A DNA stretch of 64,000 nt from Desulfobacterales bacterium (GCA_024637225.1 JAGXFP010000021.1:1-64000), one strand, 5' to 3'. Numbered from the stretch's first letter, positions 1 through 7,715 are shown. Notes: generated by a model not told the origin, from the letters alone. Translations and numbers: made by a program.

Positions 1-1277
1 AGGTTCAGGGCGACCAGCTGGTCCCGGCCGGGCATGACGTTTAAGCCGCCCATGAATGAAACCAGGACCGGTTTGGTTCCCTTCAGATTGGCGCCGATGG
101 CCAGGGCGGTTTCCGCAGGTTTGGTCATCGCCTGGGGGGTGAGGATGATGATGATGGCATCGACTTCCCGGTCATCCTGGGCGGCAAGCAGGGCGGTAAC
201 GTAACGCTCCGGATCGGCATCGCCCAGCACATCGACCGGATTGCCGGTGCTCGCGGCTTCCGGCAGTTTCCGGCGCAGGGCGGTGGCGGTGTTGCGGGCG
301 AGCATCGCCACCCGCATCCCACCCTTTTCGACGCTATCGGCGGCCATGGTGCCCGGCCCGCCGGCGTTGGTGATGATCAGCACCCGGTCGCCCTTCGGCA
401 GGGGCTGCATGCTCAAGGCGGTGGCGTAATCGATGAGGGCTTCGAAGGTATCGGCCCGGACCACCCCCGAACGCTTGAAGGCAGCCCCGAAGGCGGTTTC
501 GGAGCCGGCCAGCACCCCGGTGTGGGAGGAGGCCGCCTTCAGGCCGGCGGCGGTGGTCCCCGATTTCAAGATGACCAGCGGTTTTCGGGCCGAGACCTCC
601 TCGGCCACCTTGATAAAAGAGTCGCCGGAGCTGATGTCCTCCAGATAGCCGATGATCACCCGGCTCTCTTCGTCTTTGGCCAGGGCACTGAGGATGTCGA
701 TTTCGTTGAGATCGGCCTTGTTGCCGATACTCACCATCTTGGCGATGCCCAGATGGCGAGCCCCGGCCAGATCGAGGATGGCGGTAAGCAGGGCGCCGGA
801 TTGGGAGACCACCGAGATCCCGCCCCGTTTCGGCATCCCGCCGGCGAAAGAGGCGTTAAGTTCCTTGGCGGTATTGATCAGGCCCAGACAGTTCGGACCC
901 AGGAGCCGCACCCCTTTGCCGCGGCAGAGCCCGGCCAGCTTTTCTTCGAGGGCCGCGCCTTCCGGGCCGCTTTCCTTGAATCCGGCACTGATCACGATCA
1001 GGGCCCGGACTCCGGCCCGGAGCGCCTCCGTTGCCGCATCGATGATCGCCGCCTTCGGAACCGCGATGATGCCCAGGTCGATCTTGGCCCCGTAGTCTCC
1101 GATACTCTTCAGGCAAGCCAGTCCGGCAACGGCCGCACCACTCGGGTTTACCGGCAGAATCCGGCCGCCGTAGCCGCCGTCGACCAGGTTTTTGACGATA
1201 TCATGGCCAACCTTGCCGGGGGTGCGCGAGGCCCCGATTACGGCGATTTCTTCCGGGTAGAAAAATTCTTCGAGCAT
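1..1277 (-). CDS. ADP-forming acetate/acyl-CoA ligase, N-terminal part (cut by window edge)
   Basis: Reading leftwards from an ATG at 1277 gives an open frame of about 425 codons that runs off the window. It starts MLEEFFYPEE, then an N-terminal CoA-binding Rossmann motif (GASRTPGKVG, residues about 15-24), a succinyl-CoA-ligase-like flavodoxin domain (VVSQSGALL near 157), and SSHTG near 250-254. In ADP-forming acetyl-CoA synthetases that His (about 252 here) is the phosphorylated catalytic residue. These cytosolic enzymes interconvert acyl-CoA, ADP and Pi with acid, CoA and ATP. The ATP-grasp half would lie to the left, either fused or as a separate subunit; this cannot be decided here. It is downstream of a CBS-ACT protein and an AcuC-like deacetylase on the same strand, separated from them by a family B repeat. 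Which acid is used is not shown by the sequence. Confidence 0.86.
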   Translation of the reverse strand, partial: MLEEFFYPEEIAVIGASRTPGKVGHDIVKNLVDGGYGGRILPVNPSGAAVAGLACLKSIGDYGAKIDLGIIAVPKAAIIDAATEALRAGVRALIVISAGFKESGPEGAALEEKLAGLCRGKGVRLLGPNCLGLINTAKELNASFAGGMPKRGGISVVSQSGALLTAILDLAGARHLGIAKMVSIGNKADLNEIDILSALAKDEESRVIIGYLEDISSGDSFIKVAEEVSARKPLVILKSGTTAAGLKAASSHTGVLAGSETAFGAAFKRSGVVRADTFEALIDYATALSMQPLPKGDRVLIITNAGGPGTMAADSVEKGGMRVAMLARNTATALRRKLPEAASTGNPVDVLGDADPERYVTALLAAQDDREVDAIIIILTPQAMTKPAETALAIGANLKGTKPVLVSFMGGLNVMPGRDQLVALN

Positions 1278-1317
1278 GGGATTTATTCTCGCTTATTCCG
1301 TTCCGAAGATTCAAGGG

Positions 1318-1545
1318 ATATTCCTGAATCCGTGACGGCTTCGTGGGGAATTTCACTGTATCCGTTTCTAATTTGCATTAGATAATCGTTTTTCCCCGGA
1401 TTGCCATGGTTCACCCCGCCGCCCTGCGGGGCGCCCGATAACGGCGCATCTGCCGCGTTGGCAACTCGTTGATATACCATCAGTATTATTAACCTCGTCG
1501 CCGCCTTGCATCTGCACCGATCTCGAACGCTCACGAATTCAGGAT
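1318..1545. repeat. Family B palindromic repeat, long form (copy B1)
   Basis: The element is bounded by inverted ends ATATTCCTGAATCCGTGA on the left and TCACGAATTCAGGATAT on the right. Its interior matches, in inverse orientation, the element at 46487-46703, including an inner segment of about 95 bp absent from the short copy at 28147-28274. The right end contains the stop codon and last few codons of the CBS-ACT gene. There is no convincing reading frame inside. Confidence 0.8.
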
Positions 1546-2190
1546 ATTTGTCTGGGGCGCCACCGCTTCAAAACCGGCCTCGGCCAGAGCATGGTGGAGC
1601 GCACTCAGTTTATAGGTATGAATGCGGATATAGATCAGGGTATCGCCGTTCTCTTCGCCGGTCCTGATCAGTCTGGTAAAGGGCACCTCCCGGGCTTCGA
1701 GAAGTTCAGTCAGCCGGGTCAGCGGTCGGGGCCGGCCGTCGTCCTTGACCACGATCAGCGAAGAGCCCCGGACCCCCAGGCCGAACAACTCCTTGTAGGC
1801 CTTGAGCAGATCGTTTATTGCCAGGATCCCGACGATCCGGTTATCCTCGTCAACCACGGGCAGTGCTCCGACCTTGTTCTCCTCGAAGAGGATCAGGGCG
1901 TCGTCCAGGGTCGCCTCGACCGCTAATCTGGTCAACACTTCGGTCATGATAAGGCTGACCGGCAGGGTCGTGTAACTATCAAGGTATTCCGTCTCCTCTC
2001 CCGAGATCATCATCGAGGGCAAGGCGCTGCGGATATCGCGGTCGGTTATAATGCCGAGGAGCAGATCATCGTCGTCGACGACCGGCAGATGGCGGCAGGA
2101 CGCGGCGGTCATGATCTCCCGGGCTTCGGGAACTAGGGTTTCCGGGCCGACGGTTCTGACCGGATAACTCATGAAGTTGCTGACGAACAT
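1531..2190 (-). CDS. CBS-pair plus ACT-like protein (AcuB-like)
   Basis: 219 aa. Two CBS motifs fill residues 1-130 (FMSYPVRTVGP..., GIITDRDIR near 46, then a second ending GILAINDLL near 125). A C-terminal segment of about 80 residues has the hydrophobic pattern of an ACT-like domain. CBS pairs bind adenosine nucleotides or SAM and ACT domains bind small ligands, so a regulatory role is likely. AcuB of the Bacillus acetoin/acetyl-CoA cluster has this architecture. It starts 12 bp after the deacetylase gene and precedes the acetyl-CoA ligase, so it probably senses adenylate or ligand state for that step (inference). The last residues (NILNS) and the TGA stop are read from the terminal inverted repeat of family B copy B1, so the original C-terminus may have been different. 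Confidence 0.85.
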   Translation of the reverse strand: MFVSNFMSYPVRTVGPETLVPEAREIMTAASCRHLPVVDDDDLLLGIITDRDIRSALPSMMISGEETEYLDSYTTLPVSLIMTEVLTRLAVEATLDDALILFEENKVGALPVVDEDNRIVGILAINDLLKAYKELFGLGVRGSSLIVVKDDGRPRPLTRLTELLEAREVPFTRLIRTGEENGDTLIYIRIHTYKLSALHHALAEAGFEAVAPQTNILNS

Positions 2191-2202
2191 TAGTAGACCT
2201 CC

Positions 2203-3171
2203 CTAGGGTGATTGCCACAGTCCCGAACAGTATTCGCTGAAGGATTCGCCGAGACTCGGCAGGTGATAGCCCCCTTCCAGAATCGACACCATCCTTCCCT
2301 GGCAGTGGTGGGCGGCCAGGGCAGTCAGCCGCTGGCCTAGAAAACGGTATAAGTTCGAGGAATAGGCCAGACCGGACATCTCGTCCAGGCGATGGCCGTC
2401 GAAACCGGCGGCAATGATCAGTGCATCGGGCTGGAAATCCGCCAGGGCCGGTTCGATGTGACGGCTGAAGGCTTTTTCCACCTGCGCATCTCCCGCCCCC
2501 GGCAGCAGGGGGAGGTTCAGGGTTGTGCCGCGGCCGCGGCCGGTGCCGTGCTCCTCGGCGAAACCGGTGCCGGGGAAGCTGAAGGTGGGGTGTTCGTGGA
2601 GGCTCAGGTAAAAAACCTCAGGCGACTCCTCGAAGGCGGCCTGGATGCCGTTGCCGTGATGGGCGTCGAAATCGATGATGGCGATGCGTTGGCGCTGATG
2701 TTGTTCCTGCCAGTAGCGGGCGGCAATGGCGACATTGTTTAAAAAACAGAAACCCAGGGCCATGGCTTTTTCGGCATGATGACCCGGTGGCCGGACGCTG
2801 CAGAAGATCACGGCCGCCCGTTCCTTTTCGGCAAGATCGATCCCGGTCAGACCCGCCCCGGCGGCAAGGAGGGCTATCTCGTAGGTGTCGTAACCGAGCT
2901 GGTTGTCGGGATGGCCGAAATGGCTTAGTCCGGACAGGGCCGTTTCCTCAAAACGTAAAAGATAGTCCTCGCTGTGGATTTTCAGGATCCAGTCCTGGGA
3001 GGCCGGACCGGCGGGTTCCCGGCTGATAACCCGACCGGGGCCGGTCAGGGTTTGCAGCCGCCGCTTAATCTCCTCCAGCCGTTCCGCGACCTCCGGGTGC
3101 TCGGAGAAGCCGGTGTCGTGCTCCAGATAGCGGGGGTGGCTGATGTGAATAAAGTTTTTCGGGAAGGGCAT
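2203..3171 (-). CDS. Histone deacetylase superfamily protein (AcuC-like)
   Basis: 322 aa, the length of a single arginase/deacetylase fold. It carries RPPGHHAE (His dyad at about 131-132), FDAHHGNG (zinc ligands Asp169 and His171), AAGFDGH (third ligand Asp258) and a C-terminal GGYH supplying the catalytic Tyr. Family members remove acetyl groups from lysines or polyamine-like amides in the cytosol. In Bacillus, AcuC deacetylates and so reactivates acetyl-CoA synthetase. Here it is the first gene of a leftward run followed by an AcuB-like protein and an ADP-forming acyl-CoA ligase, so deacetylation of that ligase is an attractive but unproven role. No AcuA-type acetyltransferase is adjacent. 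Confidence 0.88.
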   Translation of the reverse strand: MPFPKNFIHISHPRYLEHDTGFSEHPEVAERLEEIKRRLQTLTGPGRVISREPAGPASQDWILKIHSEDYLLRFEETALSGLSHFGHPDNQLGYDTYEIALLAAGAGLTGIDLAEKERAAVIFCSVRPPGHHAEKAMALGFCFLNNVAIAARYWQEQHQRQRIAIIDFDAHHGNGIQAAFEESPEVFYLSLHEHPTFSFPGTGFAEEHGTGRGRGTTLNLPLLPGAGDAQVEKAFSRHIEPALADFQPDALIIAAGFDGHRLDEMSGLAYSSNLYRFLGQRLTALAAHHCQGRMVSILEGGYHLPSLGESFSEYCSGLWQSP

Positions 3172-3359
3172 TTATCTCGACTCGTTAAGATCCGCTGTTT
3201 GAATTTCCCTTGGAAAGGGTGACCTTATCTATCCAAGTATAACTAAAAGGTTACAGGAGGGGCATTGCCCTTGTCCAAGTGAAAAGCAAGGCTGCCTGGC
3301 GATGGCAGATCAGCGGCCGCCTCTTTTCCCGGATAATTGAAAAAGTTTATTAAAATAAT

Positions 3360-3388
3360 TTGCTAATTAATTGTCGGCGTATTATATT
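3360..3388 (+). promoter_or_regulatory. Sigma70-type promoter for the cold-shock transcript
   Basis: TTGCTA (3360-3365), a 17-bp spacer and TATATT (3383-3388), in an AT-rich stretch. Predicted transcription start is near 3395, giving a leader of about 160 nt before the cold-shock ORF, which is typical for csp genes. Confidence 0.6.
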
Positions 3389-3438
3389 AATTTAAGTTGT
3401 GCAGTATGAGTTTGTAGATAAGCAATTATGTAAAAACT

Positions 3439-3475
3439 AACCGCACAAACCTAAACTGGGTATGCGGTTTTTTTT
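3439..3475 (+). terminator. Hairpin plus T-tract inside the cold-shock leader (attenuator or small-RNA terminator)
   Basis: AACCGCA (3439-3445) pairs with TGCGGTT (3463-3469), with an inner ACC/GGT pairing, followed by eight T residues (3468-3475). It lies about 80 nt after the predicted start of transcription and 83 nt before the ATG at 3558. A second small hairpin, GGGAG/CTCCC, follows near 3494-3509. Confidence 0.6.
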
Positions 3476-3557
3476 ATGCGCAATCATACTGCCGGGAGAA
3501 AATTCTCCCTTTTATCAAATGGCTCAATAAAGAGCCAAGTATAAGGAGTAGCAAAAG

Positions 3558-3758
3558 ATGTCTGAAGGAACAGTGAAATGGTTTAATGATGCTAAGGGTT
3601 TCGGTTTTATCGAGCAGGATAATGGTGGGGACGTTTTCGTTCATCACACTGCTATCCAGTCCGAAGGTTTCAAGTCTCTCCAGGAAGGGGCTCGGGTGAC
3701 CTTCGATGTAGTTGACGGCCCCAAGGGACCGGCTGCGTCGAATGTCGTTCAGCAGTAA
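3558..3758 (+). CDS. Cold-shock domain protein (CspA family)
   Basis: 66 aa, full length for the family. It has [14 protein letters not shown] (RNP1-type, residues 6-19) and DVFVHHTAI (RNP2-type, about 25-33). Such proteins bind single-stranded RNA or DNA and melt mRNA structure in the cytoplasm. A GGAG ribosome site lies about 8 nt before the ATG. The gene is monocistronic: it has its own promoter, a long leader containing a terminator-like hairpin, and a strong terminator immediately downstream. The leader suggests post-transcriptional control as in other csp genes; whether it responds to cold cannot be read from sequence. Confidence 0.95.
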   Translation: MSEGTVKWFNDAKGFGFIEQDNGGDVFVHHTAIQSEGFKSLQEGARVTFDVVDGPKGPAASNVVQQ

Positions 3759-3785
3759 GCCCGAAGGTATTTTTTAATTTACCTG

Positions 3786-3814
3786 AAAGCCCCGCTTCGG
3801 CGGGGCTTTTTTTG
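3786..3814 (+). terminator. Intrinsic terminator of the cold-shock gene
   Basis: AAAGCCCCG pairs with CGGGGCTTT around a CTTCGG-type tetraloop region, followed by a run of seven Ts; 28 bp after the stop codon. Confidence 0.9.
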
Positions 3815-3857
3815 TAGTACGTTATGGGTTATGATCAAATAAAAAAAGGAGAATTTC

Positions 3858-3974
3858 GTGGCAAGAAAAACCAATTATTCTTTTGAAAAAAGACAGAAAG
3901 AATTGGCCAAAAAGAAAAAGAAGGAAGAAAAAAGACTTCGCAAACAGGGCAAGACCGATGAGGAAGAGGAATGA
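3858..3974 (+). CDS. Small basic/acidic lysine-rich conserved protein
   Basis: A 38-aa ORF starting GTG at 3858 with a good AAAGGAG site 6 nt upstream. It begins MARKTNYSFEKRQKELAK, continues as a Lys/Arg-rich helix and ends with acidic residues (DEEEE). Very similar short proteins with the MARK-x-NYSFEKRQ start are widespread in proteobacteria, so it is very likely real although its function is unknown. Its composition suggests a nucleic-acid-associated or ribosome-associated helix (inference). It lies just after the cold-shock terminator, so it needs its own promoter or readthrough. Confidence 0.75.
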   Translation: MARKTNYSFEKRQKELAKKKKKEEKRLRKQGKTDEEEE

Positions 3975-4183
3975 TTCATAACGGGCCCTTGGTTAAGCGC
4001 CTCTTCAGGTTTTCCTCTTTTGTTTATTACCTCCCGACGTGCTTATTGCCGGCCGCCCGCCATTAATAATCCCGGATGGGCGGCGGGCGTAAATTCGCCA
4101 GATCATTCCGGCGGGTCATTAATATCCGTCGTTTGTTGATATAGGCTCAAAACCGACCTTGAATTCCGGCACTTCCTGGGCTT

Positions 4184-4632
4184 TTACACGCATTTGCGCT
4201 GTTCCTTCTTCCGCTCCCGGCCGATAAGCTCTACAAGATCATTCATCTCTTCCGCCAATAGCTCGATCAGGTCGTCGACGCTGATTATACCTTCAAGCAC
4301 CCCCTGCTTGTTGACCACCGGCACCCTCCTGACCCCCTGGCCCGCATCAGCTTGACGGCGTCGGCTATTGCCTCTTCCCCGGAAACGGTTAACAGGTCAC
4401 TACTCATAACATCGCCAACGCTCACGTCAGCAAAATCCACTTCACTGGCAATAAGCTCGATTACTATATCCCGGTCGGTCAGGATGCCGACCGGAAAAGC
4501 CAGACCTTCCCTTTTTTTAACCACGACCAGATCGCCGACATGATACGCGCGCATTAATTTTGCCGCACTCAGGACCGATTCGCTCTCCTCGATGATTACC
4601 ACTTCCCGGTTGCATAGCTCACCGCAATTCAT
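4184..4632 (-). pseudogene. Two-CBS-domain protein with a one-base frameshift
   Basis: From ATG 4632 the frame codes a CBS protein (LMRAYHVGDLVVV, GILTDRDIVIELI) up to about residue 98, where it turns to an out-of-family tail and stops at 4285. In the neighbouring frame the second CBS domain continues normally (RRVPVVNKQGVLEGIISVDDL) to a TAA at 4184-4186, for a total of about 149 aa. The break is at a run of five C on the plus strand (4333-4337); a sixth base would restore the frame. It is either a recent inactivating deletion, phase variation, programmed slippage or a sequencing error. Single CBS-pair proteins of this length are common stand-alone adenylate sensors. No partner gene is obvious. 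Confidence 0.8.
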
Positions 4633-4741
4633 GGCGCTCCCCTGCTCTAAATTTCTTCGTGGAAATACCTGTCGAGGACCTTAATTTATTCAGCCCGAAT
4701 CTTTTCACGGTGCTCCGCTTATCATCCCATGGGATCGCTTT

Positions 4742-5029
4742 TTACAGCATCTCCAGGAAATCATGCCAAGGTGTTGCAGTCATAGTCTCGGTGGCCGCGT
4801 TGCCATAGGACCTGATAATCATTGCCGCTTTCTGCACCTCTTTAAGGTCATCCGCTTCGACTATATCGACAACATCGTATCGACCTATGAGGGCATAGCT
4901 CTCCTTCCAGTGGATACCCGGACATTCGTTCTTGATTTTGTCGGAAACCACCTTGGCAACTGATTTCAGTTCGTTGGGATCGGTAACCGTACGGGATGTA
5001 AAGCGGCTGAGGATCATATAGGTCTGCAT
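4742..5029 (-). CDS. GYD-domain protein
   Basis: 95 aa with the family signature YALIGRYDVVDIVEADD (about 45-61), preceded by MILSRFT and followed by a region ending TMTATP. GYD proteins are small ferredoxin-fold proteins related to dimeric alpha-beta barrels; no biochemical role is established. It lies 109 bp after the start of the frameshifted CBS gene on the same strand, so the two may have been co-transcribed. A GGAGGGAAA site precedes the ATG. Confidence 0.82.
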   Translation of the reverse strand: MQTYMILSRFTSRTVTDPNELKSVAKVVSDKIKNECPGIHWKESYALIGRYDVVDIVEADDLKEVQKAAMIIRSYGNAATETMTATPWHDFLEML

Positions 5030-5338
5030 TGTTGTTTCCCTCCATGCTTAGGGGTTTTCAAGCAGGAACGATCGGGTCCATTTTGCTGAAATGTCCCATG
5101 CCCTTCTGCATCGTCTCTGTTTTTACGCTATTATTAAGCGAAAAAGATTGTCAAATTATTTATTTGACGATTCCGGGAGAACGCGGGTCCGGGTCTTTTG
5201 GCAGTCTAATCGGCGGAGGTGAGGCAGGAGAGCTGATGACCGGAGCAGCGCCTGGGGAAGGTACGGCTGAAGTTGATCTGGGATTACGTCAGCCATTTTC
5301 AAAGATTTGGGAAGGCGAACTTGGAGGAGGTCAGATAT
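5030..5338. other. Intergenic stretch without a supported gene
   Basis: An open frame crosses this region on the plus strand but has no family resemblance and overlaps the two-CW gene end, so it is not called. The AT-rich part (about 5110-5175) could hold the promoter for the GYD gene. Nothing else was seen. Confidence 0.5.
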
Positions 5339-5545
5339 CTATTTTTGATTTCTCCGCATATGCCGGTAGTAAGCGCAGCTGTGGCAATGGAATATCTTGC
5401 TTTCCTTTGTAACGGATTCAGGAAGCATGTTGGTACATGAGGTGGAGGTCGGTTCAATATCCCAACAGTTTCTTTTTTCATGTTCATCAAACATGCGGCA
5501 TTCATTTTTACTGCATTCAAAAAACTCGTGGCATTTGATAGCCAT
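5339..5545 (-). CDS. Small cysteine-rich two-CW-type metal-binding protein
   Basis: 68 aa from the ATG at 5545, chosen because GGAGGC lies just upstream; a longer frame would extend into a repeat. Seven cysteines are arranged as C5-x5-C11-x4-C16, NCWDIE (C27), C37 and C54-x2-C57-YY, which fits the two-CW pattern seen in small deltaproteobacterial proteins and at the ends of signalling proteins. Zinc or another metal is probably bound; the role is unknown. A family A repeat begins 18 bp upstream of the start, so the element lies in or near the promoter. Confidence 0.72.
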   Translation of the reverse strand: MAIKCHEFFECSKNECRMFDEHEKRNCWDIEPTSTSCTNMLPESVTKESKIFHCHSCAYYRHMRRNQK

Positions 5546-5562
5546 ATTGCCTCCGTCAAAAT

Positions 5563-5688
5563 GATGGCATCGCAAAAGCGCCAGCTCCCGCGTTGCTGCA
5601 AATTGTCTCGTCTTTGCAGCGTACTGAAGTGCGCTTCATTCCTCGAAATTCGCGCGCCTTGGATCTGACGATTTTAGCTTAGCCATCC
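5563..5688. repeat. Family A palindromic repeat (copy A1)
   Basis: It begins GATGGCATCGCAAAAG and ends ...TTAGCTTAGCCATC, with the family core TTGCTGCAAATTGTCTCGTC and a central hairpin GCGTACTGAAGTGCGC. The whole unit is an imperfect palindrome. A loose extra end motif, GGTGGCGTCGCAAAAAGG, lies at about 5718-5735. Confidence 0.85.
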
Positions 5689-6018
5689 CCATTTTTGACT
5701 TTCGGGCTGGCCACTTTGGTGGCGTCGCAAAAAGGCGTATAAAAGGGCATGGCAATCCGATCTACCGGGGAGTATAGCGAACATTTTATTTAGCCTATAA
5801 AATTAACAAATCCAAACTCCATCGTAACCGAATTGGATAGTTTCTCAAAATAAAAAATACCACACTGTGGCAGGTGCGTATAGGTCATACTCAACGGGGG
5901 AAAATGTGTCAGCCTGTGGAATTCCGAAGTTTAATCAATTCCACGGCGGCATCGTTTTTAACCGATAAAAATCCAGGAGGAAGGATTCAAAAAAGGCGGC
6001 GGGCTGGATTATTGCCGG
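5689..6018. other. Intergenic stretch, only a repeat-end fragment recognised
   Basis: It contains the family A end fragment at about 5718-5735. The remainder is AT-rich and without a supported reading frame or RNA gene. Confidence 0.5.
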
Positions 6019-6297
6019 TTAATGAAAAAGCAGCACCAGGCTCCCGTGAATTAAGGCGAGAGTCAAGGTGGTAAAGGCCATGCGCTTGTGCCAGGAGAAT
6101 ACCTTCAACCGCTTTCGATGGAACAGCAAACCGAGGCTTACAGTGGTGAGCAGAGTGAGGAAGGTCAGGATGCCCAGAATCGGAATGGTTGCTTTGAACG
6201 GTGATTGTGCAGCGCCGCCACCTCCGTTGGCAAAAGAAATTCCGGCCTGGAAAAATTCGGTGACCAGCAATAATAATATGATCGGTTTCAGGCGCAT
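6019..6297 (-). CDS. Small membrane protein of unknown function
   Basis: 92 aa from ATG 6297, chosen because a perfect AGGAGG lies 6 nt upstream; the ATG at 6318 would put that site inside the gene. A signal-like helix (residues 5-24) leads to a Gly-rich loop, then a hydrophobic helix (about 41-61) and a second one near the C-terminus (about 75-92). His residues sit at WHKRM and ALIHGS, a spacing seen in heme-binding membrane helices, but no family is recognised. It lies 50 bp downstream of the LysE-type gene on the same strand. Confidence 0.7.
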   Translation of the reverse strand: MRLKPIILLLLVTEFFQAGISFANGGGGAAQSPFKATIPILGILTFLTLLTTVSLGLLFHRKRLKVFSWHKRMAFTTLTLALIHGSLVLLFH

Positions 6298-6347
6298 GCT
6301 CGGCCTCCTGGTTTTCATGATTTATGGGATGGTTGATTCTATAATGA

Positions 6348-6965
6348 TTACCTGCCGAGCAGCAAGAGCCCTTCCCGAAAGAGAGCCAGGGCGAGCAGGA
6401 TCAGCAGCAGACCGAGCCCCTTGACGATCAGAACATAAAGAGGGCCGGACAGAAATGACCGTGATTTACCGATCAGAACGGCCATGCCGAGCTTGGCCCC
6501 GACCAGCATGGCGTAAAACGACAGGATGAAGCCCGCTGCGGCGGCAAGACTGTGCTCTCCGGCCTTGATCATCAGGGGGCCTCCGACGCTCAACCAGAAG
6601 AGGTATGGATGGGGACTCAGGAAATTAACGGCTATGCCTTTAAACAGCGCGCCGATCTTCGGCGGGGCCGGATTGATTTCTGGAGTAGTTCCGGTTCGGA
6701 GGGCCTTGATGCCCAAGAAGAGAACGACCAGGCCGCCGAGTCCCGAGATGGCGGCCATGACCAGATTGAATCCGGATAACTGCCGGAGGATAAACAGGGT
6801 CAGGATGATTATCGGCAGATCGGTAATAAGCGGCACCAAGGCCACCTTGAGCCCGGACCTGGTCCCGTGCCGCAGGGTTTCGCTGACCACCAGGGTGAGG
6901 AGAGGACCGGGGGCGAAACCGGCCGACAGGCCGAGAATTGTCCCGGTCAGCAGGAAATTAATCAT
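6348..6965 (-). CDS. LysE/RhtB-family amino-acid exporter
   Basis: 205 aa with about six hydrophobic helices. The N-terminus has the family signature GLSAGFAPGPLLTLVVSETL (about 13-32). LysE-type inner-membrane proteins export amino acids or related solutes by proton exchange. The length is normal. A small membrane protein follows on the same strand. The substrate cannot be inferred from sequence. Confidence 0.9.
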   Translation of the reverse strand: MINFLLTGTILGLSAGFAPGPLLTLVVSETLRHGTRSGLKVALVPLITDLPIIILTLFILRQLSGFNLVMAAISGLGGLVVLFLGIKALRTGTTPEINPAPPKIGALFKGIAVNFLSPHPYLFWLSVGGPLMIKAGEHSLAAAAGFILSFYAMLVGAKLGMAVLIGKSRSFLSGPLYVLIVKGLGLLLILLALALFREGLLLLGR

Positions 6966-7125
6966 TGCGGATTCTTGATTTTCCCATCATTACTCTTCGA
7001 TAAAGACCGCTACCACAGTTCGATTCGCAGCGTCGAGGTACAGTTGCTTTCCCGCTTGATCATGGGGTGTACAAGCGGTACGTTTGTTTTTGCACATATT
7101 GACTGGTTGGGGAAGGAAAAAATTT

Positions 7126-7707
7126 ATGGAAAGAGATAAGATTCGCCGTGCCGCGCTTGCCGCCCGGGACCGCTTGGCTCCGGGAGAACTGCGGGAGATC
7201 AGCAGGCTTGTCACGGCGAGGATCTTCCGTCTTGAAGAATTTACGGCCGCGGCCACGGTGCTGTTTTACGCAGCCTTCAAGAGCGAGGTGCAAACCATGG
7301 CCGCCATTGAAGAGTCTCTGGAGATGGGAAAGCGCGTTGCCCTCCCCCTGACCCTGGCTGCGGAAAGGCAACTGCAGCCATATCTTGTTACTGATCCGGC
7401 CCGTGAACTGCGGCCCGGTTACTGTTCTATTCAGGAACCCGATCCGGGCCTGGCCCCGGCGCTTGATCCGCGGGAGATCGATCTGGTCCTGGTGCCGGGG
7501 AGTGTTTTCGATCGCCATGGCGGCCGGCTCGGGTATGGAGGGGGTTTTTATGACCGTTTCCTGGCCAGGCCGGCGGTAAAGGCTTTCCGGGTCGGTCTGG
7601 CCTGCGAATTACAGGTGGCCCCCGGTCGTCTGGTTCTGGCCCCCCATGATCAGCCCCTTGATTGCCTGGTAACGGAGAAGACGGTTTACAGGTTTGCCCG
7701 GTCCTGA
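7126..7707 (+). CDS. 5-formyltetrahydrofolate cyclo-ligase
   Basis: 193 aa from ATG 7126, preceded by GGAAGGA at about 8 nt; an upstream frame extension lacks family similarity. Conserved parts are RRAALAARDRL at the N-terminus, LVLVPGSVFDRHGGRLGYGGGFYDRFL (Mg-ATP and folate loop, about 125-150) and the closing HDQPLDCLVTE. It converts 5-formyl-THF to 5,10-methenyl-THF with ATP in the cytosol. In many proteobacteria 6S RNA precedes this gene; I see no convincing 6S structure in the 160 bp upstream. It is convergent with the diguanylate cyclase, with an 8-bp gap. Confidence 0.92.
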   Translation: MERDKIRRAALAARDRLAPGELREISRLVTARIFRLEEFTAAATVLFYAAFKSEVQTMAAIEESLEMGKRVALPLTLAAERQLQPYLVTDPARELRPGYCSIQEPDPGLAPALDPREIDLVLVPGSVFDRHGGRLGYGGGFYDRFLARPAVKAFRVGLACELQVAPGRLVLAPHDQPLDCLVTEKTVYRFARS

Positions 7708-7715
7708 AGGTGGGG

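Noticed and set aside
522-1385. 287-aa open frame on the plus strand
   Set aside because: It is the antisense of the acyl-CoA ligase gene, with no family similarity, and G+C-rich codons keep the opposite strand open.
4051-4090. GC-rich inverted repeat GCCGCCCGCC...GGGCGGCGGGC as a terminator
   Set aside because: The arms are imperfectly aligned and no T-run follows on either strand.
6966-7125. Possible 6S RNA upstream of the 5-formyl-THF cyclo-ligase gene
   Set aside because: The position fits the proteobacterial pattern, but I could not see the long helix with a central bubble or a terminator; pairing is limited to short ACCGCT/AGCGGT arms.
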